Positions 1 through 8,493 of a stretch of 64,000 bases of DNA are shown piece after piece. The position numbers and the translations under genes are program-made. Origin of the DNA: an uncultured Bacteroidales bacterium (GTDB taxonomy: Bacteria > Bacteroidota > Bacteroidia > Bacteroidales > Paludibacteraceae). The notes beneath the pieces were generated by a model. That model searched no databases and was not told the DNA's origin. It was given only the letters and a program-made list of their open reading frames with translations. Numbering within the stretch: position 1 is the stretch's first letter; every line of letters begins with the position of its first letter. The stretch lies in assembly GCA_900321005.1 (NCBI GenBank), contig ONUF01000006.1, positions 1 through 64,000 of the forward strand, in the 5' to 3' direction.

Positions 1-261
1 TTTCTCTGCATCCAGATAGGACACAAACACATTGTCCGATTTGTTGGAAGGCAAGTTTCCATAGTACAAAGCATACCCCCAACTCATGTCAACTTCTTGT
101 GTGAAGAAGAAGCTACCGCTCTTGATAGCGCCCGTCTCACTTAGGTGAAGCACACTCTCCGGAGCTCCGATCGTGACATCCTCAAAGGTTGCCACTTGCA
201 GCTGAGCGGACATTGCGGTGCTCATCATAGCAACCGCTGCAAAAAGGAAAATTTTTCTCAT
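1..261 (-). CDS. btuH: BtuH-like DUF4465 surface protein, N-terminal part
   Basis: Partial gene: only the first 87 codons lie in the window, and it runs off the left edge. The start ATG is at 261, and the product begins with a signal peptide (MRKIFLFAAVAMMSTAMSAQ) followed by a segment with FEDV, WGYALYYGN and SDNVFVSYLDAEK. These resemble the start of DUF4465 proteins. In Bacteroides, DUF4465 proteins (BtuH) are surface B12-binding partners of BtuG and BtuB. Here the gene follows the BtuG-like gene by 33 nt on the same strand downstream of a cobalamin riboswitch, which supports the role. The rest of the domain cannot be inspected. Confidence 0.6.
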   Translation of the reverse strand, partial: MRKIFLFAAVAMMSTAMSAQLQVATFEDVTIGAPESVLHLSETGAIKSGSFFFTQEVDMSWGYALYYGNLPSNKSDNVFVSYLDAEK

Positions 262-294
262 AAATAAATTGGTTTTTAAAAGTTAATAAATAAG

Positions 295-2178
295 TTAATT
301 ATTGATGTGTAAATCAATTGCACCTTTAATCTCAGTACTAATCTCGCCCGTAGGACTGTTGATCTCATCAATCGCGGTGTAGACACGAACGAAATCAATC
401 GTCGGCAGACTAACTGATTGTCCGCTCGCATCTACAGCCCACGAAATGTCAAAACTCGTACCTTCTATATCCGTATTCGGTTTATTGTCCACATAGCCGA
501 AATCCAAGATTTTCTGTACCACCTGTCCGCTGATTTTCTCCGTCTGCGAGGGCAGTTTGGCGCCGTAAAGCGTGTATTCGTCTTCTGCTATCCACTGCGG
601 GTAGTACGGTTGCTTATGGAAGGGATTTTGGATTGTATCCCCGGCGCGCGTGTAGGTCTTTTGATAGATATGATTTGTCTGCGGGTCATCGTACAGACTG
701 CCCTTCAGTTCGTACCACGCGTCATCGGGTTTTCCATTCTTGTTCTCATCGCGGCTGACGAGCACGATGCCGGGTTCGGAACTGCCATACACCGCACTTC
801 CGGTCATGTAATAGGCATTACCGAGGATTTGAATGTCACGGCCTTCTTGGTTCTCTACAGAGTGGTCAAAACCGAAGGTAATATATCCGCCCCATCCGCC
901 TAAGCACACCATACCGCCGGCATTGTTGGCAATCGCCTGCTCGCACTTACGGCACATCGTCTCGGCATCGTCGCCTTCGTCGTATTTTGGCAACTCATTG
1001 ACGAATTGGCCCATGCCCGGCAGGTATTCATACACATGGGCAATATACGGATGGACATCTTCATGTGAACCCGTGTCCGGTAGCAAGGTATATTCACCCG
1101 TCACGCGGCATAGATGACCGGGAATGTCGCCCGTCAGCGCACGCCAATGTTCGCGACCGTCGTAGCTGTAGCAATGCAGCACACCCGACGAGACGTAGTT
1201 CTTGGCATCCGTGACGTACAGGACATCCGTCATGGCCAAAAGACCATAGGGGTGCTCGTAGTTGGAAATATCTATCGGTTGGGGTTGCTCCGTGAAGTCG
1301 ATGGTCGAAAAAGCCCGTAAGGTATTCGTCTCATTATCAATCACATACACGGTATTTCCGTAGATAGATATATTCGAGCAGGCCACCGGAATACACTTCA
1401 AAACAGTCGCATGGTCCAAGATGACCAGGGAAGGTTTCGTAGCCGCGTAGTTTCCCTGGCAGCACACCCATAGATGGTTCTTGTCATCGACACGCACGCG
1501 CGTCGGATTGAGGCCTACGACGATTTGCTGCGTCTCCGTGAAGGTCGTGAGGTCAATGACCGAGAGCGTGGAGTCGTAACGGTTCGTGAGATAACCGCCG
1601 GAATTGGCGACATAGAGTCGGTTTCCTACCACGCACAATTCGTCGGGCTGATGGCCTACTTTGACTTCTCGCGTGACGGTCAGCGTCGCCGTGTCCACTT
1701 CATAGACCGAACCGAGCATGTCGGGGTCTGCCACCGAACCCACATACGCGCTGACATACATCTTATCGCCCTTGAAGGCCATGTAGCGGCAGTTCGAGAT
1801 ATCCACTTTGGCGATGTGCCGTCCCTTGAGGTCCATCACTTCGACTTTATGCGAGCAGTTGATGACGGCATAGAGACGACCGCCGTATTGCTGGATATCA
1901 TTGCCTACATCGCCGAGTTCCTTCATTTGCTTGGGATTCATCGCCCCGTACCAGTTCGCGTAATAGTCGCCGTCATGCAGGTTGATATAATCCAGGCGGG
2001 CTTTGTTGGAGCCCATATTTCCTTCACAGAGCACATACAACCCACCCTTGCGCACTTCATCCGTGACATGCGTGCCGATCGTCGGATAGACGATCTCATC
2101 GCCGCGGCAAGCGGTGAAGAGCCAAGCGCTAAGCGCCAAGAGTCCTATGACGATTAATATCTGAAAGCGACGGTACAT
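295..2178 (-). CDS. btuG: BtuG-like B12-binding propeller lipoprotein with extra C-terminal domain
   Basis: A 627-residue lipoprotein: the signal peptide ends in a lipobox (LFTAC, Cys24). Residues about 35-400 form a YncE/DUF5074-type beta propeller with repeated blades such as RLYVANSGG, SVIDLTTF and VGLNPTRVRV. Bacteroides BtuG, a surface B12-binding lipoprotein sitting over BtuB, has this fold. Residues about 420-627 form a second region (GGWGGYITFGFDHSV, SSEPGIVLVSRDENKNG, DDAWYELKGS, IDFVRVYTA) that resembles proteins usually encoded separately as 'cell surface protein' in Bacteroidales B12 loci. The gene overlaps the end of btuB by 25 nt, so the two are probably translated from one riboswitch-controlled mRNA. 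The B12 role comes from context and fold; binding residues were not checked. Confidence 0.75.
   Translation of the reverse strand: MYRRFQILIVIGLLALSAWLFTACRGDEIVYPTIGTHVTDEVRKGGLYVLCEGNMGSNKARLDYINLHDGDYYANWYGAMNPKQMKELGDVGNDIQQYGGRLYAVINCSHKVEVMDLKGRHIAKVDISNCRYMAFKGDKMYVSAYVGSVADPDMLGSVYEVDTATLTVTREVKVGHQPDELCVVGNRLYVANSGGYLTNRYDSTLSVIDLTTFTETQQIVVGLNPTRVRVDDKNHLWVCCQGNYAATKPSLVILDHATVLKCIPVACSNISIYGNTVYVIDNETNTLRAFSTIDFTEQPQPIDISNYEHPYGLLAMTDVLYVTDAKNYVSSGVLHCYSYDGREHWRALTGDIPGHLCRVTGEYTLLPDTGSHEDVHPYIAHVYEYLPGMGQFVNELPKYDEGDDAETMCRKCEQAIANNAGGMVCLGGWGGYITFGFDHSVENQEGRDIQILGNAYYMTGSAVYGSSEPGIVLVSRDENKNGKPDDAWYELKGSLYDDPQTNHIYQKTYTRAGDTIQNPFHKQPYYPQWIAEDEYTLYGAKLPSQTEKISGQVVQKILDFGYVDNKPNTDIEGTSFDISWAVDASGQSVSLPTIDFVRVYTAIDEINSPTGEISTEIKGAIDLHINN
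2119..2142. repeat. Weak 7-nt tandem repeat in the btuG signal-peptide region
   Basis: Three imperfect heptamers (GAGCCAA, GCGCTAA, GCGCCAA) encode part of the hydrophobic Leu/Ala signal sequence. The signal peptide could explain the composition, so this is the weakest member of the heptamer set. Confidence 0.35.
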
Positions 2179-4214
2179 CGTATGTTTTGTTTGGGCATCG
2201 GATAGTTCTGGATGACCTCGTAGTCCTGTCCGAGCATGTTATTGAGTTCAAAATTGGCCTTTAGCCAGTAGTCATGATTCGTGTGAATACCCCATTCGGC
2301 GTATAGCATCAAGTCGTGCGTGTACCACGGCAGTACTTCGTTATAGACCGTATTCTCCTGCTGGCAATAACGCTTGCCGACGTAGATGAAGGAGTAGTTG
2401 AAGCCGTAGTGGTCTCCACGTTTACTCTTCCAGTCCAGTCCGCCGACCACACTGCCGCTGTGCCAAGGGATATAGGGGATCTGATGACCGTAATAGGTGT
2501 CCTCCGGGTTGGTGACATCTATCGCCGTCTGATAGGTGTAGTTGAGTTGCGCATGGAGCGTGAAATTCTTCGGCAGGAAGAAGGAGAAGTCCGCGTGAGC
2601 GTCCACGCCGTTGATCTTCACCGTGCCGAGGTTGAGCATCGTCCATCGGAACTGTTGTCCCTTCGGATATGCGATGATCTTATCCGTAATACGGTTGTAG
2701 TAATAGGACAGCGATGCGGCTATTTCATAGCCCGCATCATTTGTGATTTGTGATTTGTGATTTGTGATTTTATATGCCACCTCTACCGAATGCTGGCGCG
2801 CCAGTTCCGGCCGCAAGTCGGCATTGCCCAGGTCGGTATAGTAGAGGTCATTGAAGGTCGGATAGCGGTAACTCTGCTTATAGAAGGCATTGATACTCAG
2901 GTCTATCGCCGGATACGGACGCAAAGAGAAGAAGACGCCGGGCGTAAATTTGGGCTGAAGGCTGACAGCTGAAGGCTGATTGCTAACCGCCGTCATGAGC
3001 ACCGAGGCTTGCAGACGCAGGTATTCCTTAATATTCATGGCTGTAGCGGCACTGAGCCAGTGGCTGTGACGCCCGAAATGTTCAGGCTCCGCCTCGATGA
3101 GCAAATTGCTCCGGTCCAGTACATTATACTGGTAGTCGTACGCCAGCGAAGCGTCCCACCAATTGAAGATTTGCACTTTGTTCGCAAAGGAGAAATAGAG
3201 CTCCTGTTGCAGGTACTCATTGTCGGAGGGCAGCAGGCGCTCGTCGTAGTTCTTATAGTGCGTATAGTCGTTCGCCCACTTGGCTAAGACACGCGTGCTC
3301 CAGCGGTTAAACCACTCGTCTTGCCACTCGGCTTGCACGAACGTGTTGCGGTCCCAGAGACGCTCACCGTTTCGCCACACATTATTGACGATCGCGCCCG
3401 GAATACCGCGCTCCGACCAGTAGTTATAGGCATGGATACGGAAGAAGCCCGTCGTGCTGTAGTAGTCATGCAAACCGCCCTCTACACGCACGGCGTTGAT
3501 GTCTCCGTTTTGGCGGATAGCCGTCGTGTCATACGCCACCTCGCCGGTGGGGAGTACACGGCGATACCGGAACGGGTATTTACCGTCCGAATGCACATAC
3601 TCGGCATCGAAATTGAGGGCAAGCGTCTCCGTGAGTTTGAGGTCAAAGCCTATATTGGGGTTAGCGAGTGCAAAGGAACCGCAGCGCAGTTGCGCGCGCA
3701 CATGTACGCGTTCCTTATCTTTAAAATACGGTCTGCGGGTCGTCAGATAAACATTTCCCGCCGAGCCGAACTCGCGTGCGGACTGGAAGATATCGGATTT
3801 CTGACCCTTGTAGAGTTGGATCTGCTCCATGTTATCGAGCGAGAAGCGGCCTAAGTCCACTTGTCCGTTTTGCGCATTACCCAGTTGCACGCCGTTATAA
3901 TAGACCGCGGTGTGCTGGCTTCCCATGGAGCGTACGTTGATGGTCTTGATACCTCCTACTCCACCGTAGTCTTTGAGTTGGACGCCCGAGAAATAGCGTA
4001 AGGCGTCCGCCACATTGAGTGCATTGAGGCGCTCTAACTGCGCTCCTTTGAGGGTCTGCGGCACAATGACGTCTTTGGTGAGGGCACGCGCCGTCACCTC
4101 GACCTCCTCAATGCGGAAGTCGCGATATAACGAATCGAGCTCTGTCTCGCTTGTCGCGAAAACAGAGGCCGCACTAAGTGCAAGAATCAGTATGAAGAAC
4201 AGACGTCTTATCAT
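2154..4214 (-). CDS. btuB: TonB-dependent cobalamin receptor BtuB
   Basis: A 686-residue outer-membrane receptor for cobalamin. It has a signal peptide, then a TonB-box-like segment (FRIEEVEVTARAL), a plug domain (GAQLERLNALNVADALRYF, GGIKTINVRSMGSQHTAVYYNG) and a C-terminal barrel ending in aromatic residue Tyr (VAFRY). It sits directly downstream of a cobalamin riboswitch and upstream of BtuG- and BtuH-like genes, the standard Bacteroidales B12 uptake arrangement. Two stretches inside the barrel are encoded by heptamer tandem repeats (DNA 2739-2771 and 2954-2988). They look like additions to extracellular loops. The start at 4214 lies 6 nt downstream of the last riboswitch helix. Confidence 0.88.
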   Translation of the reverse strand: MIRRLFFILILALSAASVFATSETELDSLYRDFRIEEVEVTARALTKDVIVPQTLKGAQLERLNALNVADALRYFSGVQLKDYGGVGGIKTINVRSMGSQHTAVYYNGVQLGNAQNGQVDLGRFSLDNMEQIQLYKGQKSDIFQSAREFGSAGNVYLTTRRPYFKDKERVHVRAQLRCGSFALANPNIGFDLKLTETLALNFDAEYVHSDGKYPFRYRRVLPTGEVAYDTTAIRQNGDINAVRVEGGLHDYYSTTGFFRIHAYNYWSERGIPGAIVNNVWRNGERLWDRNTFVQAEWQDEWFNRWSTRVLAKWANDYTHYKNYDERLLPSDNEYLQQELYFSFANKVQIFNWWDASLAYDYQYNVLDRSNLLIEAEPEHFGRHSHWLSAATAMNIKEYLRLQASVLMTAVSNQPSAVSLQPKFTPGVFFSLRPYPAIDLSINAFYKQSYRYPTFNDLYYTDLGNADLRPELARQHSVEVAYKITNHKSQITNDAGYEIAASLSYYYNRITDKIIAYPKGQQFRWTMLNLGTVKINGVDAHADFSFFLPKNFTLHAQLNYTYQTAIDVTNPEDTYYGHQIPYIPWHSGSVVGGLDWKSKRGDHYGFNYSFIYVGKRYCQQENTVYNEVLPWYTHDLMLYAEWGIHTNHDYWLKANFELNNMLGQDYEVIQNYPMPKQNIRCTVAFRY
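2739..2771. repeat. Heptamer tandem repeat inside btuB (ATTTGTG x4)
   Basis: Four perfect copies of ATTTGTG plus a partial fifth (ATTTTA). On the coding strand the unit is AAATCAC and gives a 7-residue peptide period (ITNHKSQ then ITND). The reading frame stays open. Confidence 0.85.
2954..2988. repeat. Heptamer tandem repeat inside btuB (GCTGAnn x5)
   Basis: Five heptamers in phase: GCTGAAG, GCTGACA, GCTGAAG, GCTGATT, GCTAACC. They are in frame in the barrel region and encode a Ser/Gln/Pro-rich loop (VSNQPSAVSLQP). Confidence 0.8.
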
Positions 4215-4220
4215 GGGTTT

Positions 4221-4340
4221 GTCCTATTCCTGGAGGACGTTCCATCGTGCAAAGAGGAAGCGATCTGACTTAGGTCATTCGACCATCACAGTTGCCGGTC
4301 AGTCCGGGATTCTCACCCGAGTTCTCTTCGAAGTCTTTGC
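4221..4340 (-). promoter_or_regulatory. Cobalamin riboswitch controlling btuB
   Basis: On the minus strand the RNA carries the conserved cobalamin core: GGTGAGAATCCCGG (4317-4304), GCAACTGTGA (4295-4286) and AGTCAG (4270-4265). The outer arms GCAAAG (4340-4335) and CTTTGC (4254-4249) can pair and close the core. A 5-bp hairpin follows (GTCCT 4238-4234, AGGAC 4225-4221) with loop CCAGGAAT, in the place of the regulatory helix whose loop kisses the aptamer. Its 3' arm contains AGGA just 6 nt before the btuB ATG, so translational control is the likely mode. Little room exists for the peripheral P7-P11 helices, suggesting a compact class. The aptamer starts right behind the stop codon of the DUF1846 gene. 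Confidence 0.85.
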
Positions 4341-4343
4341 TAT

Positions 4344-5825
4344 CTATTTTTTCGCAGGATCGGTTGTTAAATCAATTCCTAATTTCTTAAATGTTTTCCA
4401 GTCCACTTCCTTGAGCATCACCGTCGAGTGCGCTTGGCAGCCTTTCAACAACGGCAGGGTCTCCAGGGACTTGCGGCAGTTCTCGTCTTGCAGCGACAAT
4501 ACCGACAGCGCCACTAACACCTCATCCGTGTGGAGACGCGGGTTCTGGCCATGCAGGTAACTGATCTTGGTACGCTGTATCGGTTCGATAATCTCTTCCG
4601 GAATAAGTCGTACGGAGTGGTCTATGCCCGCCAGTTCCTTCATCGCGTTGAGCAATAAGGCTGCCGACGAACCCAGGAGGTCTCCGGCTTCCGAGGTAAT
4701 GATTTGACCATCAGGCAGTTCGATAGCGGCCGCATGGGCAAAGACGCCGTCGTGCAACGCACCCGTGAGCGCTCTGCGCTCGCGAGCCGCTACGGTCGTG
4801 CGGCGGTAAGCCGTCGTGATACCCGCTTGCTGCATTAACAAGGCTATCTTCTTGATCTCCGCATCGTTGCAAGCCCCATTGGCCATGTGGCACAGCGACT
4901 GGAAATAACGGCGGATGATCTCCTGTTTGCTGGCTTCGCGTACGGCGTCATCATCGCTGATGCAGAAGCCCACCATGTTCACGCCCATGTCGGTGGGCGA
5001 CTTATAGGGGTTCTGGCCGTAGATAGAGGTGAAGAGCGCATCCAGGACAGGATATATCTCCACATCACGGTTATAGTTCACCGCCGTCTTGCCGTAGGCC
5101 TCCAGGTGGAAGGGGTCAATCATATTGACGTCCTGCAGGTCCGCCGTCGCCGCCTCATAGGCCACGTTCAGCGGATGCTTGAGAGGCAGATTCCAAACAG
5201 GGAAGGTCTCGAACTTCGCATAACCAGCTTCGTGCCCGTGCGCCTGCTCGTTATAGAGTTGGCTCAGGCACACCGCCATCTTGCCGCTTCCGGGACCGGG
5301 AGCCGTCACTACCACCAACGGACGCGTCGTCTCTACGAAATCATTCTTGCCGAAACCATCCTCCGATGCGATGAGATCCACGTTATGCGGATAGCCGTCG
5401 ATGATATAATGGTAGTACACGCGGATACCTTTGCGCTCCAGGCGCTGACGGTATGCGTCCGCCGAGCGCTGGCCCGTATAGTGCGTGATAACGACCGACG
5501 AGACCAGGAATCCGCGCGCCATGAAGGCCTCGCGCAGGCGCAACACGTCTTCGTCGTAGGTGATACCTAAGTCCTGACGCACCTTATTGCGCTCGATATC
5601 CTCCGCTGAGATGACGATGATGATCTCCAGCGAGTCCTGCAGCTGTGTCAACATCAGCAGTTTACTGTCCGGCATAAAACCGGGCAGTACCCTACTCGCA
5701 TGCAGGTCGTCGAACAGTTTTCCGCCTAACTCCAGATACAGCTTGTTACCAAACTGCGCAATGCGTTCGCGGATATGCTCCGACTGAATACGGATGTATT
5801 TATCATTGTCAAAAGCAGCCGACAT
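4344..5825 (-). CDS. DUF1846 family protein
   Basis: Full-length (493-residue) member of the DUF1846 family, whose structures are known but whose reaction is not settled. Recognisable segments include the N-terminal FDNDKYIRIQSEHIRERI, VVTAPGPGSGKMAVCLSQLY (a phosphate-binding-like glycine loop near residue 180), NRDVEIYPVLDALF, and a C-terminal stretch ending in KKLGIDLTTDP. No signal peptide or membrane segment is visible, so it is cytoplasmic. It begins 2 nt after the Wzc-like kinase gene and is the last gene of the capsule operon. Its stop codon touches the start of the B12 riboswitch. Confidence 0.85.
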   Translation of the reverse strand: MSAAFDNDKYIRIQSEHIRERIAQFGNKLYLELGGKLFDDLHASRVLPGFMPDSKLLMLTQLQDSLEIIIVISAEDIERNKVRQDLGITYDEDVLRLREAFMARGFLVSSVVITHYTGQRSADAYRQRLERKGIRVYYHYIIDGYPHNVDLIASEDGFGKNDFVETTRPLVVVTAPGPGSGKMAVCLSQLYNEQAHGHEAGYAKFETFPVWNLPLKHPLNVAYEAATADLQDVNMIDPFHLEAYGKTAVNYNRDVEIYPVLDALFTSIYGQNPYKSPTDMGVNMVGFCISDDDAVREASKQEIIRRYFQSLCHMANGACNDAEIKKIALLMQQAGITTAYRRTTVAARERRALTGALHDGVFAHAAAIELPDGQIITSEAGDLLGSSAALLLNAMKELAGIDHSVRLIPEEIIEPIQRTKISYLHGQNPRLHTDEVLVALSVLSLQDENCRKSLETLPLLKGCQAHSTVMLKEVDWKTFKKLGIDLTTDPAKK

Positions 5826-5827
5826 AC

Positions 5828-8488
5828 TTATGCCTTGTTATCGTTGTTACCTTTTTCGTTGGTCTGCGACTCCTCGTCGTCTTCGTCGTGGTGGTAATAA
5901 TAATACGAGCGGTAAGCCTTATCGTCCTTGACGAGTTTGCCGTATATCTTGCCGTACAACTTGCCGTAGCGGCTGGATCTGGAGTTGTTGCCTCCGTAGC
6001 CGTAGCCGTAACCGCCGTAACCGCCATAACCGAAGTGGCCGTAGCCGTAACCGCCGTAACCGCCGTAGCCGTAGCCATAACCGGAGCCGTAAGAGTGACG
6101 ACCGGAAGTCGGGATATCCGAGAGAACCAATTGGATCTTCTCCGGCTGATCCACTACATCCGATACCTGCTCAAGCGTCTGCTTGCAGAAGGATTTATTG
6201 GTCTGCATACAGCGAATCACATAGAGACAGATATCGCTATGCTCGATGACGGCATACGCGTCAGGTACCAAACCGATAGGCGAGGTATCGATAATGATGA
6301 AGTCGTATTCCTCGCGCGCCTTTTCAAGGGTCTTGGCCAGTTTGTCGGAGTGAACCAACTCTCCCGGGTTCGGCGGGATAGTACCTGCACGCACGAAGTC
6401 AAAGCCGAACGGCGTGTTGTGCACGATAATATCTTCTTCCTCAGCCTCTCCGATCAGGTAGTTCGACATACCAGAACCATTCTCCAGACCTAACTTGGTG
6501 TGGATGTTCGGTTTACGAAGGTCGAGATCGACCAACAAGGTCTTCTTTCCGGTCATCGCATAGAGGGCTGCGAGGTTGGTAGAGAGGAAGGTCTTACCAT
6601 CACCGGACTCCGTCGAGGTGACGCAGATAACCATCTTCTCTTTGCGGCGCAGCACAAACTCCATACGCGTACGGATAGCACGTAGCATCTCAGCATAGCT
6701 GGAGCGAGGCGAAGCGCGTACCAGCGTCGGGTTCTGGCTCTTGGCGTGGCGCAGTGTACCGATGAGACGGAAGTATTTGAGTTTGACTACATCCTTCGGC
6801 GAACGGATCTTGTTATTGAGTAACTCGCTTAGGATGATAAGAATCATCGGAATGAGGAAGCCGATAATGAGATAGGTCGAAGTGGTCTTCTTCTTGGCCT
6901 TGGCATTCATGATAGCCGTCGTACGGGCTTTATCCATGATGCTGTTATCCGGCGTGTTGGAAGCCTTCTGGATCTCGGCCTCGGCACGCTTCTGGAGGAA
7001 GAAGGTATAGTAGTTATCGTCGATGCGGTAGTTACGCTCGATAGCTACCATCTCAAGTTCTTTCTGCGGCAACTGCTTGATCGAGCGCTCCACTTCCTTA
7101 TAGCGGTTCGCCAGGTCCTCTTTCTCGATCTCCAGCGAAGCGCGCATAGAGGTCACTACCTCTTCGATAGCGGTCTTGACATTCTCGATATCTTTGGTGT
7201 ATTTCGCGTAGTACACATTCTTCTCCGTCAACTCGCCACGCTGGATGCGCAGGTCGTTGAGCTGTTGTACGAGGCCCACCAAGATTGGTTCATTCACGCC
7301 CATGGTCGTCGGAGCGATGACGGCGCCTTTCTCGATATTATCGTGGATATACTTGATCAAGTAGTCGAAATAGGTCTCACGCAGACGTAACTCCATCGAC
7401 TGCTGGTCGTAAGCAGCGATGCGGCCCATCAGCTGACCGGCATACGAGTTGACATCGACGAACTTATTCTCCTGACGGAAATTGGTCATCGCACCTTCGC
7501 TTACCTGCAAGGAAGACTGCAGGTTCTGCAGCTGCTCGTTGATGAAGCGGATGGAGTTCTCTGCCACTTCATTCTTCTGTTCGAGGTTCTGCAGCAGGTA
7601 TATCTTCGCCAACTCGTCGATGAACTCGCAGTCGCGCTGCGGGGTCTCGCTGACGAGCGAGAGGGCCAATACGGTCGATCCTTCTGTCACGAACGACAGT
7701 TGCAGACGACTCATGAACTCATCCACTAAGGACTCATGGCTACGGAAGCGGAAATAGATCTTTCCGTTATTGGTCATGAGTTCCGTCGGGAAGATTTTTC
7801 CGTCGAAATACGGGCAATGAATCGGTTCGCCATAGTGCACATCCATCTCAAGATACAGGTTCTCGTTGGTGGACGAAAGGTGCATCGATCCGTCATGACG
7901 GAAATTTACCTGATAGAGGATCTCATACGCACGCGGGTCGATACGGGTGGCCTCCACGAGTATCGGCGTCTGGCGATAGAGTTGTCGGGTCTTGAAGCGT
8001 CCCTGCGTAATGTACTCTACATCGAGGAACGGCAGCGAGTCCACTACCCTGCTCATCAGGTCATACGAACCGAGCATAATCATTTGGTTGTTCACGTTCT
8101 TGTAGCCCGCATCGACACCGAATCCGCTCATCAGGGCTGAAGCCGAACTACCATAGGTAGCGCTCTCCTTGATGACGATGGTGCCCTGCGAGTAATACGT
8201 CGGTATCCAGCGTCTGTTCTTCAACATCGCGAGACCTAACGCGATCACCAGTGCAATCACGAACAAGTACCAATAATGCAGGAAAGTGAATAACCACTCC
8301 AGCGGGTTGAAGTTCATGCTGTTGTCATCATCATCATTCTGCTGCTGCGGGTCTTGCTGGTAATACTGCTGGTTTCCGCCCTGATAATAATACTGTTGGT
8401 TACCGCCCGGGTTATAGTAATGGTTGTTACCTCCCGGATTGTAATAGGCGTTATTTCCGCCCGGATTGTAATATTGATTATTTGCCAT
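5828..8488 (-). CDS. wzc: Wzc-like polysaccharide tyrosine autokinase (Wzz + BY-kinase)
   Basis: An inner-membrane co-polymerase and bacterial tyrosine kinase for capsule or exopolysaccharide export. Order: a cytoplasmic N-terminal tail with five Tyr/Pro/Gly/Asn repeats (YYNPGGNN type, residues 6-45), a first membrane segment (about 73-90), the Wzz periplasmic domain with long coiled coils (about 290-480), a second membrane segment (about 540), and a kinase domain. The kinase has Walker A (ESGDGKT, about residue 626), Walker A' (LLVDLDLRKPN) and Walker B (FIIIDTSP). The C-terminus, where BY-kinases carry their autophosphorylated tyrosines, is unusually long. It has a Gly-Tyr run (about 793-830), then YGKLYGKIYGKL, a YYYY cluster and an acidic tail. 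The gene sits between the Wza-like genes and DUF1846 with 2-5 nt spacing. Confidence 0.9.
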   Translation of the reverse strand: MANNQYYNPGGNNAYYNPGGNNHYYNPGGNQQYYYQGGNQQYYQQDPQQQNDDDDNSMNFNPLEWLFTFLHYWYLFVIALVIALGLAMLKNRRWIPTYYSQGTIVIKESATYGSSASALMSGFGVDAGYKNVNNQMIMLGSYDLMSRVVDSLPFLDVEYITQGRFKTRQLYRQTPILVEATRIDPRAYEILYQVNFRHDGSMHLSSTNENLYLEMDVHYGEPIHCPYFDGKIFPTELMTNNGKIYFRFRSHESLVDEFMSRLQLSFVTEGSTVLALSLVSETPQRDCEFIDELAKIYLLQNLEQKNEVAENSIRFINEQLQNLQSSLQVSEGAMTNFRQENKFVDVNSYAGQLMGRIAAYDQQSMELRLRETYFDYLIKYIHDNIEKGAVIAPTTMGVNEPILVGLVQQLNDLRIQRGELTEKNVYYAKYTKDIENVKTAIEEVVTSMRASLEIEKEDLANRYKEVERSIKQLPQKELEMVAIERNYRIDDNYYTFFLQKRAEAEIQKASNTPDNSIMDKARTTAIMNAKAKKKTTSTYLIIGFLIPMILIILSELLNNKIRSPKDVVKLKYFRLIGTLRHAKSQNPTLVRASPRSSYAEMLRAIRTRMEFVLRRKEKMVICVTSTESGDGKTFLSTNLAALYAMTGKKTLLVDLDLRKPNIHTKLGLENGSGMSNYLIGEAEEEDIIVHNTPFGFDFVRAGTIPPNPGELVHSDKLAKTLEKAREEYDFIIIDTSPIGLVPDAYAVIEHSDICLYVIRCMQTNKSFCKQTLEQVSDVVDQPEKIQLVLSDIPTSGRHSYGSGYGYGYGGYGGYGYGHFGYGGYGGYGYGYGGNNSRSSRYGKLYGKIYGKLVKDDKAYRSYYYYHHDEDDEESQTNEKGNNDNKA
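6000..6095. repeat. Gly-Tyr codon repeat in the wzc tail
   Basis: A tandem low-complexity stretch of GCCGTA and ACCGCC units on the plus strand, encoding GYGYGGYGGYGYG-type sequence. It is explained by the protein tail and is not an independent element. Confidence 0.8.
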
Positions 8489-8493
8489 AATCG

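Noticed and set aside
4887..5570. Long plus-strand frame opposite the DUF1846 gene
   Set aside because: Shadow of the real gene; no family features and no promoter.
6000..6095. Tandem DNA repeat that could suggest CRISPR or a minisatellite
   Set aside because: It is explained by Gly-Tyr codons of the Wzc tail; no spacers.
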